Positions 18,461 to 28,862 of a stretch of DNA of 64,000 bases are shown in pieces. The notes beneath the pieces are model-generated. The model was given only the letters and a program-made list of their open reading frames with translations. It was not told the DNA's origin and ran no database searches. Source of the stretch: Neisseriaceae bacterium (GTDB lineage: Bacteria; Pseudomonadota; Gammaproteobacteria; Burkholderiales; Chromobacteriaceae); contig JAIYAC010000020.1 of the NCBI GenBank assembly GCA_027489245.1, positions 1 to 64,000 of the forward strand, in the 5' to 3' direction. The first letter of the stretch is position 1. Every line of letters starts with the position of its first letter. The translations under genes were made by a program, and so were the position numbers.

Positions 18461-20161
18461 TTAGAAAAGAAAGTAGCGCTGCGCCATCGGCAGTACGCTG
18501 GCTGGCTCGCACCACAGCAGCTGGCCGTCGGCACGCACCTGGTAGTTTTGCGGGTCCACTTCGATCACCGGCAGGTAGTCGTTGTGGATCAGGTCGGTTT
18601 TCTGCACACTGCGGCAGCCCTGCACCGCCACCAGCCGCTTCTTGAGCCCCAGCGCCTCGCCCACCCCGGCGGCCAGCGCCGCCTGCGATACGAAGGTGAC
18701 GCTACCGGCAGCAATGGCGCCGCCGTAGGCGCCGAACATCGGCCGGTAATGCACCGGCTGCGGCGTGGGGATGCTGGCGTTGGCGTCGCCCATGGCGGCT
18801 GCGGCGATGATGCCGCCCTTCAGGATCAGGCTGGGCTTCACACCAAAGAACGCCGGGCGCCAGATCACCAGGTCGGCCAGCTTGCCTACCTCTACGCTGC
18901 CCACCTCGTGGGCAATGCCGTGGGTGATGGCCGGATTGATGGTGTACTTGGCCAGGTAGCGCTTGATGCGGGCGTTGTCGTTGCCGGGGCCGTCGCCTGG
19001 CAGCGGGCCGCGCTGCTGCTTCATTTTGTCGGCGGTTTGCCAGCAGCGCAGGATGGTTTCGCCCACACGGCCCATGGCCTGGCTATCGGACGACATCATG
19101 GCGAAGGCGCCCAGGTCATGCAGGATGTCTTCGGCGGCGATGGTTTCGCGGCGGATGCGGCTTTCGGCAAAGGCCACGTCCTCAGCGATGGCCGGGTCCA
19201 GGTGATGGCACACCATCAGCATGTCCAGGTGTTCGTCGATGGTGTTGACGGTAAACGGCCGCGTGGGGTTGGTGGAGCTGGGCAGCACGTTACGTTGGCC
19301 GCAAGCCTTGATGATGTCGGGTGCGTGGCCGCCACCGGCGCCCTCGGTGTGGTAGGTGTGAATAGTGCGGCCTTTGAACGCGGCCAGCGTGGCCTCGATA
19401 AACCCGCCTTCGTTCAGCGTGTCGGTGTGGATGGCTACCTGCACGTCCATCTCGTCGGCCACGCTCAGGCAGTTGTCGATGGCGGCAGGCGTGGTGCCCC
19501 AGTCTTCGTGCAGCTTCAGGCCGATGGCGCCGGCGCGTACCTGCTCGCGCAGTGGCTCCGGCAGGCTGGCGTTGCCCTTGCCGGTAAAGCCCAGGTTCAT
19601 GGGAAACGCCTCGGCGGCTTTCAGCATCTGCGCCATATGCCACGGCCCCGGCGTGCAGGTGGTGGCGTTGGTACCGGTGGCCGGGCCGGTGCCGCCGCCG
19701 ATCATGGTGGTCACGCCGGACATCAGCGCTTCGTCGATCTGCTGCGGGCAGATAAAGTGGATGTGGGTGTCGATGCCGCCAGCGGTGACGATCATGCCCT
19801 CGGCGGCGATGATCTCGGTGGTCGCGCCAATCACAATGTCCACACCGGGCTGGATATCGGGGTTGCCGGCCTTGCCGATGGCGGCGATGCGGCCGTTTTT
19901 CAGCGCGATATCGGCTTTCACGATGCCCCAATGGTCCAGGATCAGCGCGTTGGTCAGCACCGTGTCGGCCACCTCGGCCGCCAGGCCCTGGCCCTGGCCC
20001 ATGCCGTCGCGGATGACCTTGCCGCCACCAAATTTCACCTCTTCGCCGTACACGGTGTAATCGTGCTCCACTTCGGCCAGCAGGCCGGTATCGGCCAGCC
20101 GCACGCGGTCGCCGGTGGTGGGGCCGAACATCTCGGCGTATGCCTGTCTGCTGATTTTCAT
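18461..20161 (-). CDS. ureC: urease alpha subunit
   Basis: The catalytic subunit of nickel urease, hydrolysing urea to ammonia and carbamate. The 566-aa protein is full length. All active-site residues are visible: His133 and His135 ([14 protein letters not shown]), carbamylated Lys216 ([12 protein letters not shown]), His245 (VAIHTDT), His271 ([15 protein letters not shown]), the flap Cys318-His319 (MVCHHLD) and Asp359 (SSDSQAMG). It overlaps the ureB stop by ATGA. A reverse repeat copy at 19294 encodes the conserved CGQ. Confidence 0.98.
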   Translation of the reverse strand: MKISRQAYAEMFGPTTGDRVRLADTGLLAEVEHDYTVYGEEVKFGGGKVIRDGMGQGQGLAAEVADTVLTNALILDHWGIVKADIALKNGRIAAIGKAGNPDIQPGVDIVIGATTEIIAAEGMIVTAGGIDTHIHFICPQQIDEALMSGVTTMIGGGTGPATGTNATTCTPGPWHMAQMLKAAEAFPMNLGFTGKGNASLPEPLREQVRAGAIGLKLHEDWGTTPAAIDNCLSVADEMDVQVAIHTDTLNEGGFIEATLAAFKGRTIHTYHTEGAGGGHAPDIIKACGQRNVLPSSTNPTRPFTVNTIDEHLDMLMVCHHLDPAIAEDVAFAESRIRRETIAAEDILHDLGAFAMMSSDSQAMGRVGETILRCWQTADKMKQQRGPLPGDGPGNDNARIKRYLAKYTINPAITHGIAHEVGSVEVGKLADLVIWRPAFFGVKPSLILKGGIIAAAAMGDANASIPTPQPVHYRPMFGAYGGAIAAGSVTFVSQAALAAGVGEALGLKKRLVAVQGCRSVQKTDLIHNDYLPVIEVDPQNYQVRADGQLLWCEPASVLPMAQRYFLF

Positions 20162-20463
20162 AATGCCCCCATCACCTTGCCCTGAAAGCCGTACACACGG
20201 CGCAAACCCGCCAGCGCCACCAGCTCGACGGTGCGCGTCTGGCCCGGCTCGAAACGCACGGCGGTTCCGGCGGCAATGTTCAGCCGGTAGCCGCGCGCGG
20301 CGGCGCGGTCGAACAGCAGTGCGTTGTTGACCTCGGCAAAGTGGTAGTGCGAGCCCACCTGTACCGGGCGGTCGCCACTATTGGCCACGGTCAGCGTGAG
20401 CGTGGCGCGGCCAACGTTCAGCTCGATCTCGCCGCTGGCAGCGAGCAGTTCCCCTGGGATCAT
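20158..20463 (-). CDS. ureB: urease beta subunit
   Basis: A structural subunit of the urease heterotrimer, 101 aa, starting [19 protein letters not shown]. Conserved segments are [37 protein letters not shown] and [10 protein letters not shown]. It is separate from ureA, as in most proteobacteria, with an 8-bp gap, and overlaps ureC. Confidence 0.97.
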   Translation of the reverse strand: MIPGELLAASGEIELNVGRATLTLTVANSGDRPVQVGSHYHFAEVNNALLFDRAAARGYRLNIAAGTAVRFEPGQTRTVELVALAGLRRVYGFQGKVMGAL

Positions 20464-20471
20464 GGCGGCTC

Positions 20472-20774
20472 CTAAACAATGGGTTGGTGTACGGTCACCA
20501 GCTTGGTGCCGTCGGGAAAGGTGGCTTCTACCTGGATATCCGGAATCATCTCCGGTATGCCGTCCATCACGTCGTGGCGGGTCAGCAGCGTGGTGCCGTA
20601 GTGCATCAGCGCGGCCACGCTCTGGCCATCGCGTGCGCCTTCCATGATGGCGGCGCTGATGAACGCCACGGCCTCGGGGTAGTTCAGTTTCAGGCCACGG
20701 GCGCGGCGGCGCTCGGCCAGCAGGGCGGCGGTAAAGATCAGCAGCTTGTCTTTTTCGCGGGGGGTCAGTTCCAT
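20472..20774 (-). CDS. ureA: urease gamma subunit
   Basis: A structural subunit of urease, exactly the usual 100 aa: [20 protein letters not shown], then [21 protein letters not shown] and [18 protein letters not shown]. It lies 17 bp after ureD in the operon and leads the ureABC structural genes. Confidence 0.98.
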   Translation of the reverse strand: MELTPREKDKLLIFTAALLAERRRARGLKLNYPEAVAFISAAIMEGARDGQSVAALMHYGTTLLTRHDVMDGIPEMIPDIQVEATFPDGTKLVTVHQPIV

Positions 20775-20791
20775 GGTGTGTTGCCTCGGTA

Positions 20792-21646
20792 TCAGGTAGC
20801 CCAGATGCGCGGCGCATGCGCCGGGCGGCCGTGGGTAAAGGGGTGGATCAGGGCGCGGGCGGCGCGCAGCCAGGCCAGCGCTGCCTCGGCACCGTCGCCG
20901 ACAAAGCGCGCCAGCCATACGTCGTCCAGCTGGCTGGCGGCGGCGCAGCCGGCCAGCGGTAGCGCCAGCACCGCCTCGTGCAGCGCGGGCGGCAGCGCCG
21001 GCCCGGCCCACAGCAGCGTGGCCACCACGCTGTGGCCCGCCAGCCCTACCGGCGAATGCAGCAGGTGGCTATCGGCGGGCAGCACGGTGCGTTCGCTGTA
21101 AATCAGCCGGCCATCGCGGTAGATGTCGCCCTGCTGGCGCCAGCTGCCACGGCGGTAGAGAAGGTTGGCCGCAGGGCGGCCCAGGCAGACCACGTCGCCC
21201 CACAACAGGCGGGCGTCACCGGCCAGATCAACACGGCTGGCAAAGCGCACCTCGGCGCCATCAAACAGGATGGTTTCTTGCGGCAGCCACGCCAGCACGC
21301 TGCCGGCCGCCTGGCGGATGCTGAGCTGCTGCTGCGCCTGGCGGCCAAAGCCGTCGTACCACTTGGCGGCGCCGGGGCTGGTGAGCAGCACCTCGCTGCC
21401 GGCCTGCAGGTCGATATCCAGCGTCAGGCTGTCGCCGCCAGCCACACCGCCGGGCGGATGCACGATGATGTGCTCGCAGCTGCCGTCGGCACCGATAAAG
21501 TGCTTCTGCACCCGCAGCGGGCCAGTGTGGCGGCGCAGCACCGGAATGGTGCGCGCGCCGTCGCGGGCGTAAGCCAGCTGCAGGGTAGCCGGCCAGCCTT
21601 GTAGCAGGGACGGGGGCAGCAGTGCGGCAACAGCGTCGGGTTTCAT
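20792..21646 (-). CDS. ureD: urease accessory protein UreD
   Basis: A scaffold protein that binds apo-urease and conducts nickel from UreG. At 284 aa it is of normal length. Visible features are [27 protein letters not shown], the conserved [31 protein letters not shown] and [13 protein letters not shown] chose [10 protein letters not shown] as the start and discarded a 27-residue extension overlapping a hairpin. It is the first gene of the ure block after urtE. Confidence 0.94.
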   Translation of the reverse strand: MKPDAVAALLPPSLLQGWPATLQLAYARDGARTIPVLRRHTGPLRVQKHFIGADGSCEHIIVHPPGGVAGGDSLTLDIDLQAGSEVLLTSPGAAKWYDGFGRQAQQQLSIRQAAGSVLAWLPQETILFDGAEVRFASRVDLAGDARLLWGDVVCLGRPAANLLYRRGSWRQQGDIYRDGRLIYSERTVLPADSHLLHSPVGLAGHSVVATLLWAGPALPPALHEAVLALPLAGCAAASQLDDVWLARFVGDGAEAALAWLRAARALIHPFTHGRPAHAPRIWAT

Positions 21647-21687
21647 GGGGGGATGGGCAGAAAGTGAAGTCAGATGCGGTATTGCAA

Positions 21688-21714
21688 GCCCCGTGCCAGT
21701 GCATGGCACGGGGC
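21688..21714 (-). terminator. strong hairpin between urtE and ureD (possible attenuator)
   Basis: The 11-bp arms gccccgtgcca and tggcacggggc surround the loop GTGCA. No T tract follows on the minus strand, so full termination is doubtful. It may lower readthrough from urt into ure, or stabilise the 3' end of the urt mRNA. Confidence 0.5.
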
Positions 21715-21734
21715 CGGTTTGGCACACGGCGGGG

Positions 21735-22433
21735 CTAGATGGCCAGCAGCTCGCGCACGCCGTCCTGCGGCATGTCCTTGCCCTGCCCGGCCTTGATGAC
21801 CTCGCCGCGCGACATCACCACGTAGCGGTCGGCCAGCGCCTCGGCAAAGTCGTAGTACTGCTCTACCAGCAAGATGGCCATGTCGCCGCGTGCGGCCAAC
21901 CTTTTGATCACGGTGCCGATGTCCTTGATGATGGACGGCTGGATGCCCTCGGTGGGCTCGTCCAGAATCAGCAGGCTGGGCTGGCTGACCAGCGCGCGGC
22001 CAATGGCCAGCTGCTGCTGCTGGCCGCCGGACAGGTCGCCGCCACGGCGGTGGCGCATCCCGCTGAGCACCGGGAACATTTCGTACACGCTGGCGGGGAT
22101 GTCGCGCCCCTGGCGGCCGCTAAAGCGCGCCAGGCCCATTTTCAGGTTTTCTTCCACGGTGAGGCGGGCAAAGATCTCGCGCCCCTGCGGCACATAAGCC
22201 ATGCCGCGCGCCACGCGCTGGTGCGCGGCCAGGCGCTGGATGTCTTCGCCCTGCCACTGCACGGCGCCGCTTTTGGCGGCGATCTGGCCCATCAGGCAGC
22301 GCAGCAGCGTGCTTTTACCCACGCCGTTGCGGCCCAGAATGCAGGTGACCTCGCCTACCGGCGCGGTAAAGGCTACGTCGCGCAGGATGTGGCTGCCGCC
22401 GTAGAACTGGTTGAGTTTGTCTACTTTCAGCAT
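21735..22433 (-). CDS. urtE: urea ABC transporter ATP-binding protein UrtE
   Basis: A LivF-type ATPase of the high-affinity urea importer, 232 aa. Walker A is GRNGVGKST, the signature is LSGGQQQQLAIGRAL, and Walker B is LLILDEPTEGIQPSI. The phrase EPTEGIQPSIIKDI is typical of UrtE. It follows urtD by 3 bp. A repeat copy lies at 21891. Confidence 0.95.
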   Translation of the reverse strand: MLKVDKLNQFYGGSHILRDVAFTAPVGEVTCILGRNGVGKSTLLRCLMGQIAAKSGAVQWQGEDIQRLAAHQRVARGMAYVPQGREIFARLTVEENLKMGLARFSGRQGRDIPASVYEMFPVLSGMRHRRGGDLSGGQQQQLAIGRALVSQPSLLILDEPTEGIQPSIIKDIGTVIKRLAARGDMAILLVEQYYDFAEALADRYVVMSRGEVIKAGQGKDMPQDGVRELLAI

Positions 22434-22436
22434 GAT

Positions 22437-23269
<833 letters not shown>

Positions 23270-23270
<1 letters not shown>

Positions 23271-24367
23271 TATTGCGCCCCTTTCTTGCGTAGCAGGCCC
23301 AGCACGCCGTTAGGCAGCAGCAGGGTGGCTGCGATAAACAAAAAGCCCAGGAAGAAGAGCCAGTACTCGGGAAACGCCACGGTGAACCAGCTCTTGGCCC
23401 CGCTGACGATGCCCGCGCCCAGCACCGGGCCGATCAGCGTGCCACGGCCGCCCAGCGCCACCCAGATGGCGATTTCGATAGAGTTACCCGGCGACATTTC
23501 GCTGGGGTTGATAATGCCCACCTGTGGCACGTACAGCGCACCGGCCAGCGCGCACAGCACCGCCGACAGCACCCAGATGGCCAGCTTGTAGTACAGCGGG
23601 TTGTAGCCGCAGAACATCAGCCGGCTTTCGGCATCGCGGATGGCGGTGAGGATGCGGCCGAACTTGCTTTGCACCAGCCAGCGTGCGCCCCACAGCGCCA
23701 GCGCCAGCAGCAGCACGGTGGCAGCAAACAGCACGGCGCGGGTGGCCGGCTCGGCAATGCCGAAACCCAGGATGCGCTTGAAGTCGGTAAAGCCGTTGTT
23801 GCCGCCAAAGCCGGTTTCGTTGCGGAAGAACAGCAACATGGCGGCAAAGGTGAGCGCCTGGGTCATGATGGAAAAGTACACGCCCTTGATGCGCGAGCGG
23901 AACGCCAGCCAGCCGAACACCAGCGCCAGCAGGCCCGGCACCAGCACGATCACCAGCAGCGCCCAGGCAAAGTGCTCGCTGCCCTGCCAGAACCACGGTA
24001 GTTCTTTCCAGTCCAGAAACACCATGAAGTCGGGCAGGTCGCTCTGGTAATTGCCGTCGCGGCCGATCTGGCGCATCAGGTACATGCCCATGCCGTAGCC
24101 ACCCAGCGCAAAAAACAGGCCGTGGCCCAGGCTGAGCAGGCCGGTGTAGCCCCACACCAGGTCCATGGCCAGCGCCACGATGGCGTAGCACAGGATTTTG
24201 CCGGTAAGGGTAAGGGTGTAGGCCGACACGTGCAGCGCGTGGCCTTCAGGAAACACCGCATGCCCCAGCGGTAGCAGCATCAGCAGGGCCAGCAGCAGGC
24301 CCACGCCCAGCGTGGTGGCACGCGGCCCGGCCGCTGCGGCCAACTTGAGAGAGTAAGGTTGTGACAT
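23270..24367 (-). CDS. urtC: urea ABC transporter permease UrtC
   Basis: A LivM-type membrane permease, 365 aa and about ten helices. Conserved stretches are YAIVALAMDLVWGYTGLLSLGHGLFFALGGYGMGMYLM, FNDFxR-like GFTDFKRILGF, SRLMFCGYNP and PSEMSPGNSIEIAIWVALGGRGTLIGP. It sits between urtB and urtD with minimal gaps. A repeat copy near the N-terminus encodes LAAAAG. Confidence 0.95.
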
Positions 24368-24375
24368 GGCAGGCC

Positions 24376-25959
24376 TCAGTCAAGCACGCGGCCTTTCAGG
24401 GCAAACAAGCCCTGAGGACGCTTCTGGATAAACAGGATGATGAACACCAGGATCAGGATCTTGGCCAGCACGGCACCCAGCGACGGCTCGATGACCTTGG
24501 CCAGCATGCCCAGGCCCAGCGCACCGGCCACGGTACCGGCCAGCTGCCCTACCCCGCCCAGCACCACCACCATGAAGCTGTCGATGATGTAGCTCTGGCC
24601 CAGGTCCGGCCCTACGTTGCCGATCTGGCTCAGCGCCACGCCGCCCAGGCCGGCAATGCCGGAGCCCAGGCCAAAGGCCAGCATGTCTACCCGGCCGGTG
24701 GGCACGCCCACGCTATCGGCCATGCGGCGGTTCTGCGTGACGGCGCGCACAAACAAGCCCAGGCGGGTGCGGTTCAGCAGCAGCCAGGTCAGCACCAGCA
24801 CGGCGGCCACAAAGGCGATGATGGCCAGCCGGTTGTACGGCAGCGTTAACGTGGTGGACAGCGCAATGCCGCCGGACAACCAGCTGGGGTTGGCTACTTC
24901 TACGTTCTGCGCACCAAACGCCACGCGCACCGCCTGCATCAGCATCAGGCTGATACCCCAGGTGGCGAGCAGCGTTTCCAGCGGGCGGCCGTACAGGTGG
25001 CGAATCACCAGCCGCTCCAGCGCCATGCCGATGAGGGCTGTCACCACAAAGGCGGCGGGCAGCGCGGCCAGCAGGTAGTAGTCGAACGCGGCCGGGGCGT
25101 ACTGGCGGAACAGGTTCTGTATCAGCCAGGTGGTGTAGGCCCCCAGCATCAGCATTTCGCCGTGCGCCATATTGATCACGCCCAGCAAGCCATAGGTAAT
25201 GGCCAGCCCCAGTGCGGCCAACAGCAGGATGGAGCCCAGGCTGGCACCGCTGAACAGGTGGCCCAGCAAGCTGTAACTGAACTGTGTGGCCTTGATACTG
25301 GCGATAGCCTCGTCGGCGGCGCGGCGTACGTCGCTGTTTTCTTGCGGGTTGGCCGCTAGCGGTTCCAGCTGGGTCAGCAGCGCCGGGTCGCTCGCCTCGC
25401 CCATGATGGCGATGGCGGCCAGCTTGTCGGCGGTAGACGGGCTACCCAGCTGCAAGGTGGCGGCAGCCAGGCGCAGCGCGTCGCGCACGCTGTCTTCGCG
25501 TTCGATTTGCAGCTGCTTTTGCAGCAGGGGCAGCAAGGCCGGGTTGGCCGCATCCTGTATGGCTTTGACGGCGGCCAGGCGGCTGCCGCTGTCTACTGCG
25601 TGCAAACCGGCCGCGGCGTGGAATGTTTGCAGCGCACTGCGCACGCTGTTGTTCAGCGGTACGCTGTCGGTGCCATCGGGCACGCTGTCTACCGGCTGGC
25701 CGCTATCGGCATCCAGCCATAGCTCGCCTTGCTGCACAAAAAAGCGGGTGGCATCCGGGTCGGCCAGCAGGCGGCCTTCTTCCAGCGCCGCTACCGCTGC
25801 GGTGTGCGCTGCGGTGGGGTTGGCGGCCCAGCTGGCGATCAGCTCGGCGCGGGCGGCCGGGTCGGCAGCGGCCAGCTCGGCCGCGGGGCTGGCGGCAAAA
25901 GCTGGTGCCCACAGCAGGCTGCATGCCAGTACGGCCATCAGGTGCTTGAGCTTGTTCAT
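24376..25959 (-). CDS. urtB: urea ABC transporter permease UrtB
   Basis: A LivH-type permease of the urea importer, 527 aa. It has a signal peptide (MNKLKHLMAVLACSLLWAPAFA), then a long periplasmic Ala-rich region of about 200 residues before the membrane domain, as in UrtB but not LivH. The permease part shows GLLGVINMAHGEMLMLGAYTTW and VDMLAFGLGSGIAGLGGVAL. It is separated from urtA by a terminator, fitting higher expression of the binding protein. Two repeat copies lie in it. Confidence 0.95.
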   Translation of the reverse strand: MNKLKHLMAVLACSLLWAPAFAASPAAELAAADPAARAELIASWAANPTAAHTAAVAALEEGRLLADPDATRFFVQQGELWLDADSGQPVDSVPDGTDSVPLNNSVRSALQTFHAAAGLHAVDSGSRLAAVKAIQDAANPALLPLLQKQLQIEREDSVRDALRLAAATLQLGSPSTADKLAAIAIMGEASDPALLTQLEPLAANPQENSDVRRAADEAIASIKATQFSYSLLGHLFSGASLGSILLLAALGLAITYGLLGVINMAHGEMLMLGAYTTWLIQNLFRQYAPAAFDYYLLAALPAAFVVTALIGMALERLVIRHLYGRPLETLLATWGISLMLMQAVRVAFGAQNVEVANPSWLSGGIALSTTLTLPYNRLAIIAFVAAVLVLTWLLLNRTRLGLFVRAVTQNRRMADSVGVPTGRVDMLAFGLGSGIAGLGGVALSQIGNVGPDLGQSYIIDSFMVVVLGGVGQLAGTVAGALGLGMLAKVIEPSLGAVLAKILILVFIILFIQKRPQGLFALKGRVLD

Positions 25960-25973
25960 GGTGAGGTCCTTGC

Positions 25974-26001
25974 AAAAAAACGGGCTGCACAGGGCAGCCC
26001 G
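25974..26001 (-). terminator. Rho-independent (partial) terminator between urtA and urtB
   Basis: On the minus strand, CGGGCTGCC and GCAGCCCG form a stem followed by seven T. It lies 63 bp past the urtA stop. Partial termination here would make more binding protein than permease. Confidence 0.85.
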
Positions 26002-26063
26002 GGAAATACCGCAGCGTGGCTAAACACCGGCGAGTGGCAGTGGCCAGCCAGCGGCTACGGCGA

Positions 26064-27335
26064 TCAGGACTTGGTTTTTACCGGGGTGTCTGGCTTTTTA
26101 TCGTTACCCGGGATGTACGGGCTCCATGGCTGGGCACGGATCGGGCCTTTGGTTTTCCACACGACCGAGAACTGGCCATTAGGCTGTACTTCGCCAATCA
26201 TCACCGGCTTGTGCAGGTGATGGTTTTTGACATCCATCTGCAGGGTGTAGCCGGACGGTGCCTTGAAGCTGATACCGGCCATGGCTTTGCTTACCGCAGC
26301 CACATCGGTGGTGCCGGCTTTTTTCACCGCTTCGGCCCACATATTGATGCCGACATAGGTGGCTTCCATCGGGTCATTGGTCACCAGCTTGTCAGCGCCT
26401 GCCATGCCTTTCTTGGCGGCCCAGGCTTTGTAGGCAGCGATCCACTTGCTGTTGACCGGGTTCTTCACGCTCATGAAGTAGTTCCAGGCGGCCAGGTGGC
26501 CCAGCAGCGGCTTGGTGTCGATACCCTTGAGTTCCTCTTCCCCTACCGAGAACGCTACCACCGGCACGTCGGTGGCTTTCAGGCCCTGGTTACCCAGCTC
26601 TTTGTAAAACGGTACGTTGGAGTCGCCATTGATGGTGGAGATGACGGCGGTCTTGCCACCCGCGGCAAACTTCTTGATGTTGCCGACGATGGTCTGGTAA
26701 TCGCTATGACCGAACGGGGTATACACCTCCTGGATGTCGCTATCCTTCACGCCTTTGGATTTCAGGAAAGCGCGCAGGATCTTGTTGGTGGTACGCGGGT
26801 AAACGTAATCGGTACCCAGCAGGAAGTAGCGCTTGGCGGCGCCACCTTCCTTGCTCATCAGGTATTCCACTGCCGGGATGGCCTGCTGGTTTGGCGCGGC
26901 GCCGGTGTAGAACACATTAGGCGACAGCTCTTCGCCCTCGTACTGCACCGGGTAGAACAGCAGGCCGTTCAGCTCTTCGTACACCGGCAGTACCGATTTG
27001 CGCGATACGGATGTCCAACAGCCAAAGGTGACGGCGACTTTGTCGCGGGTCAGCAGCTGGCGGGCTTTTTCGGCAAACAGCGGCCAGTTCGATGCCGGGT
27101 CTACCACCACCGGCTCCAGTTTCTTGCCCAGCACACCGCCCTTGGCGTTGATTTCGTCGATGGCAAACAGCGCCATGTCCTTGAGCGAGGTTTCAGAAAT
27201 GGCCATGGTGCCGGACAGCGAATGCAGTACACCGACCTTGATGGTGTCGGCAGCACGGGCCTGCACGCTGAAACCGGCAGCCAGCAGCGAGGCGGCAATA
27301 ACAGAAGACTTCAAAACGAGACGGCGAGTAGTCAT
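26064..27335 (-). CDS. urtA: urea ABC transporter substrate-binding protein UrtA
   Basis: The periplasmic urea-binding protein of the importer, 423 aa. The N-terminus MTTRRLVLKSSVIAASLLAAG looks like a twin-arginine signal, and AxA cleavage is likely at VQARA. UrtA-type sequence includes KVGVLHSLSGTMAISETSLKD, FGCWTSVSRKSVLPVYEELN, YPVQYEGEE and PFGHSDYQTIV. It leads urtABCDE-ureDABCEFGJ, linking uptake to hydrolysis. The 250-bp upstream gap should carry the promoter; I looked for an NtrC/sigma-54 element there and found none with correct spacing. Confidence 0.95.
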   Translation of the reverse strand: MTTRRLVLKSSVIAASLLAAGFSVQARAADTIKVGVLHSLSGTMAISETSLKDMALFAIDEINAKGGVLGKKLEPVVVDPASNWPLFAEKARQLLTRDKVAVTFGCWTSVSRKSVLPVYEELNGLLFYPVQYEGEELSPNVFYTGAAPNQQAIPAVEYLMSKEGGAAKRYFLLGTDYVYPRTTNKILRAFLKSKGVKDSDIQEVYTPFGHSDYQTIVGNIKKFAAGGKTAVISTINGDSNVPFYKELGNQGLKATDVPVVAFSVGEEELKGIDTKPLLGHLAAWNYFMSVKNPVNSKWIAAYKAWAAKKGMAGADKLVTNDPMEATYVGINMWAEAVKKAGTTDVAAVSKAMAGISFKAPSGYTLQMDVKNHHLHKPVMIGEVQPNGQFSVVWKTKGPIRAQPWSPYIPGNDKKPDTPVKTKS

Positions 27336-27589
27336 GGCAAAGCTCCCTGATGAACAGTTGGTTTTGTTGCAGTGCGGGACCAGATTACGGTGCCGGTGCC
27401 TTGGCGGGAATACGTCAAATTGCGTACACGCTGCAATGCAACATGAACAGACAGACCGCCAGGTGTCAGGTGTGCACGACAGCCCATCGCTTCTTTAAGC
27501 AATCTATAAACATCTGTTTTTAAAGAAACGCCGCCGCGCCTCATGATCAAGCCGCAATGCAACTGCATCCATCTTCAAAAGGAGACATC

Positions 27590-27850
27590 ATGCACACCAT
27601 TATGGTTATGGCTGTGGGCGTGGTTTTACTACTATGCGGCCAACTGTTTGCCCGTTTTACCGGCATTACCAGCCAGGCCCAGGCAGCCTTGTACTTTGTG
27701 CCGCTATGGTTACTGATAGCGGCGAGCAATATGTGGGCGGGTGTACAGGGGGCCGGCTATAGCGTGATGGAAGAGCTGCCGATTTTCCTGCTGGTTTTTG
27801 CGGTACCGGCCATGCTGGCCTATGCACTGTGGCGCCAGCTGCGTTACTAA
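27590..27850 (+). CDS. small membrane protein of unknown function
   Basis: An 86-aa protein with three predicted membrane segments (VMAVGVVLLLCGQLFARF, ALYFVPLWLLIAASNMWAGV, LPIFLLVFAVPAMLAYALW). The ATG has AAAGGAG eight bases upstream, the best ribosome site of the local candidates. It is divergent from urtA and 6 bp before a second small membrane protein. I do not recognise a family. A TGCGGCCAAC copy encodes CGQL. Confidence 0.7.
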   Translation: MHTIMVMAVGVVLLLCGQLFARFTGITSQAQAALYFVPLWLLIAASNMWAGVQGAGYSVMEELPIFLLVFAVPAMLAYALWRQLRY

Positions 27851-27856
27851 GCCGCC

Positions 27857-28150
27857 ATGCCGGATGAAACGCTACTGCAGCAGCTGATTTTTCCTGGTGC
27901 ATGGCTGCTGGGGCTGGTGCACGGTCTGGTCGTCAATACCAGGCCCCACGCGGCTACCCGGTGGCTGCTCGCCTATGTTGCCAGCATGCTGCTGTTGATT
28001 GTGCTGCTGATTCTGGCTGGCCTCTGCCAGCAAGGTGGCTGGGTCGCGTGGTTTGGCCTGGCGCTGATCATGTTGCCGGTAGCCATGCTGCTGCTGACCA
28101 TCGGCCACCAGATGGGCTGCTGGCTAAAACGCCAGGCCAGACACCCTTAA
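27857..28150 (+). CDS. small membrane protein of unknown function
   Basis: A 97-aa hydrophobic protein with about three membrane segments (IFPGAWLLGLVHGLVV, LLAYVASMLLLIVLLILAGL, FGLALIMLPVAMLLLTIGH) and a basic C-terminus. It follows the previous gene by 6 bp and probably forms a two-gene unit with it, ended by the terminator at 28194. No recognised family. Confidence 0.65.
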   Translation: MPDETLLQQLIFPGAWLLGLVHGLVVNTRPHAATRWLLAYVASMLLLIVLLILAGLCQQGGWVAWFGLALIMLPVAMLLLTIGHQMGCWLKRQARHP

Positions 28151-28193
28151 GCCACCCGCGGCGCCACCCCTGCCGCCAGCGCACCTGCCACGT

Positions 28194-28223
28194 AAAAAGC
28201 CCCCGCATATCGCAGGGGCTTTG
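28194..28223. terminator. bidirectional terminator
   Basis: AAAGCCCC and GGGGCTTT arms around GCATATCGCA, with AAAAA on the left and TTGCTTT on the right. It serves the convergent small membrane genes (plus) and the YcaC-like gene (minus). Confidence 0.85.
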
Positions 28224-28237
28224 CTTTAACCGGCCAC

Positions 28238-28810
28238 CTAGCCCAGTAGCAAGGGAAAGGCCACGCCGCCAGCAGGGCTAGCCCAGTTGCGTACCAGCTC
28301 GGCAACCATGGCCTGAGTACTACTTAGCCCTACCCCGGCGCTTTCCATGCGCCGCCAGGCCATTTCTTCAGCGATCTGGTTACTGGACCCGCAGGCATCA
28401 CACACCACCTGCACATTAAAACCCTCCTGCACCGCGCTGATGGCCGGCCCCACCATGCAGACATCGGTGGTAACCCCTGCCATGACCAGATTCCGCCGCC
28501 CGCTAGCGCGGCATGCCTGGGCAAAGGCTTCGTCATCCCAGGCGTTCACCACACCACTGCGGCGGATACGGGCAGCAAAGGCCGCCGGGTTGGCCGCAGC
28601 CAGCTCGGGCATCAGCGGGCCCTGGATATCCACGTTGTCCTCCTGGCTGGACGTCAGCACCAGCGGCATGCCGGTCCCGGTGGCAAAGCGTGCCAGTATC
28701 AGCACGTTGCGCTGTAACAAGGCCAATGGCGTGGTGACAGCCCAGGTGTTGGTGCCTACCTGGTGGTCGATCAGGATCATGGCGGTATCGTCTAGATTGA
28801 AACGGTTCAT
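28238..28810 (-). CDS. isochorismatase-family hydrolase (YcaC-like)
   Basis: A 190-aa cysteine-hydrolase-fold protein. The family Asp is in AMILIDHQVG, and the nucleophile Cys lies in MAGVTTDVCMVGPAISA. RRSGVVNAWDDEAF and VCDACGSSNQIAEEMAWRRM are typical of the YcaC subgroup, whose substrate is uncertain. The ATG giving MNRFNLDDTA was chosen over one six codons upstream. It follows the oxidoreductase gene on the same strand by about 50 bp, with a repeat copy in the gap, so the two may be co-transcribed. Confidence 0.85.
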   Translation of the reverse strand: MNRFNLDDTAMILIDHQVGTNTWAVTTPLALLQRNVLILARFATGTGMPLVLTSSQEDNVDIQGPLMPELAAANPAAFAARIRRSGVVNAWDDEAFAQACRASGRRNLVMAGVTTDVCMVGPAISAVQEGFNVQVVCDACGSSNQIAEEMAWRRMESAGVGLSSTQAMVAELVRNWASPAGGVAFPLLLG

Positions 28811-28862
28811 GGTGACCTCGCAATACACAGCCTGCGGCCAACAGGCCAGGAAACCGGCCCGT

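Noticed and set aside
17900..20185. A 761-codon open frame on the plus strand
   Set aside because: It is antisense to ureE and ureC, whose active-site motifs are complete; long antisense frames are normal at this GC content.
27336..27589. A sigma-54 promoter upstream of urtA
   Set aside because: The nearest match, TGGTCCCGCACTGCA on the minus strand, has a 9-bp instead of 10-bp spacing between GG and GC.
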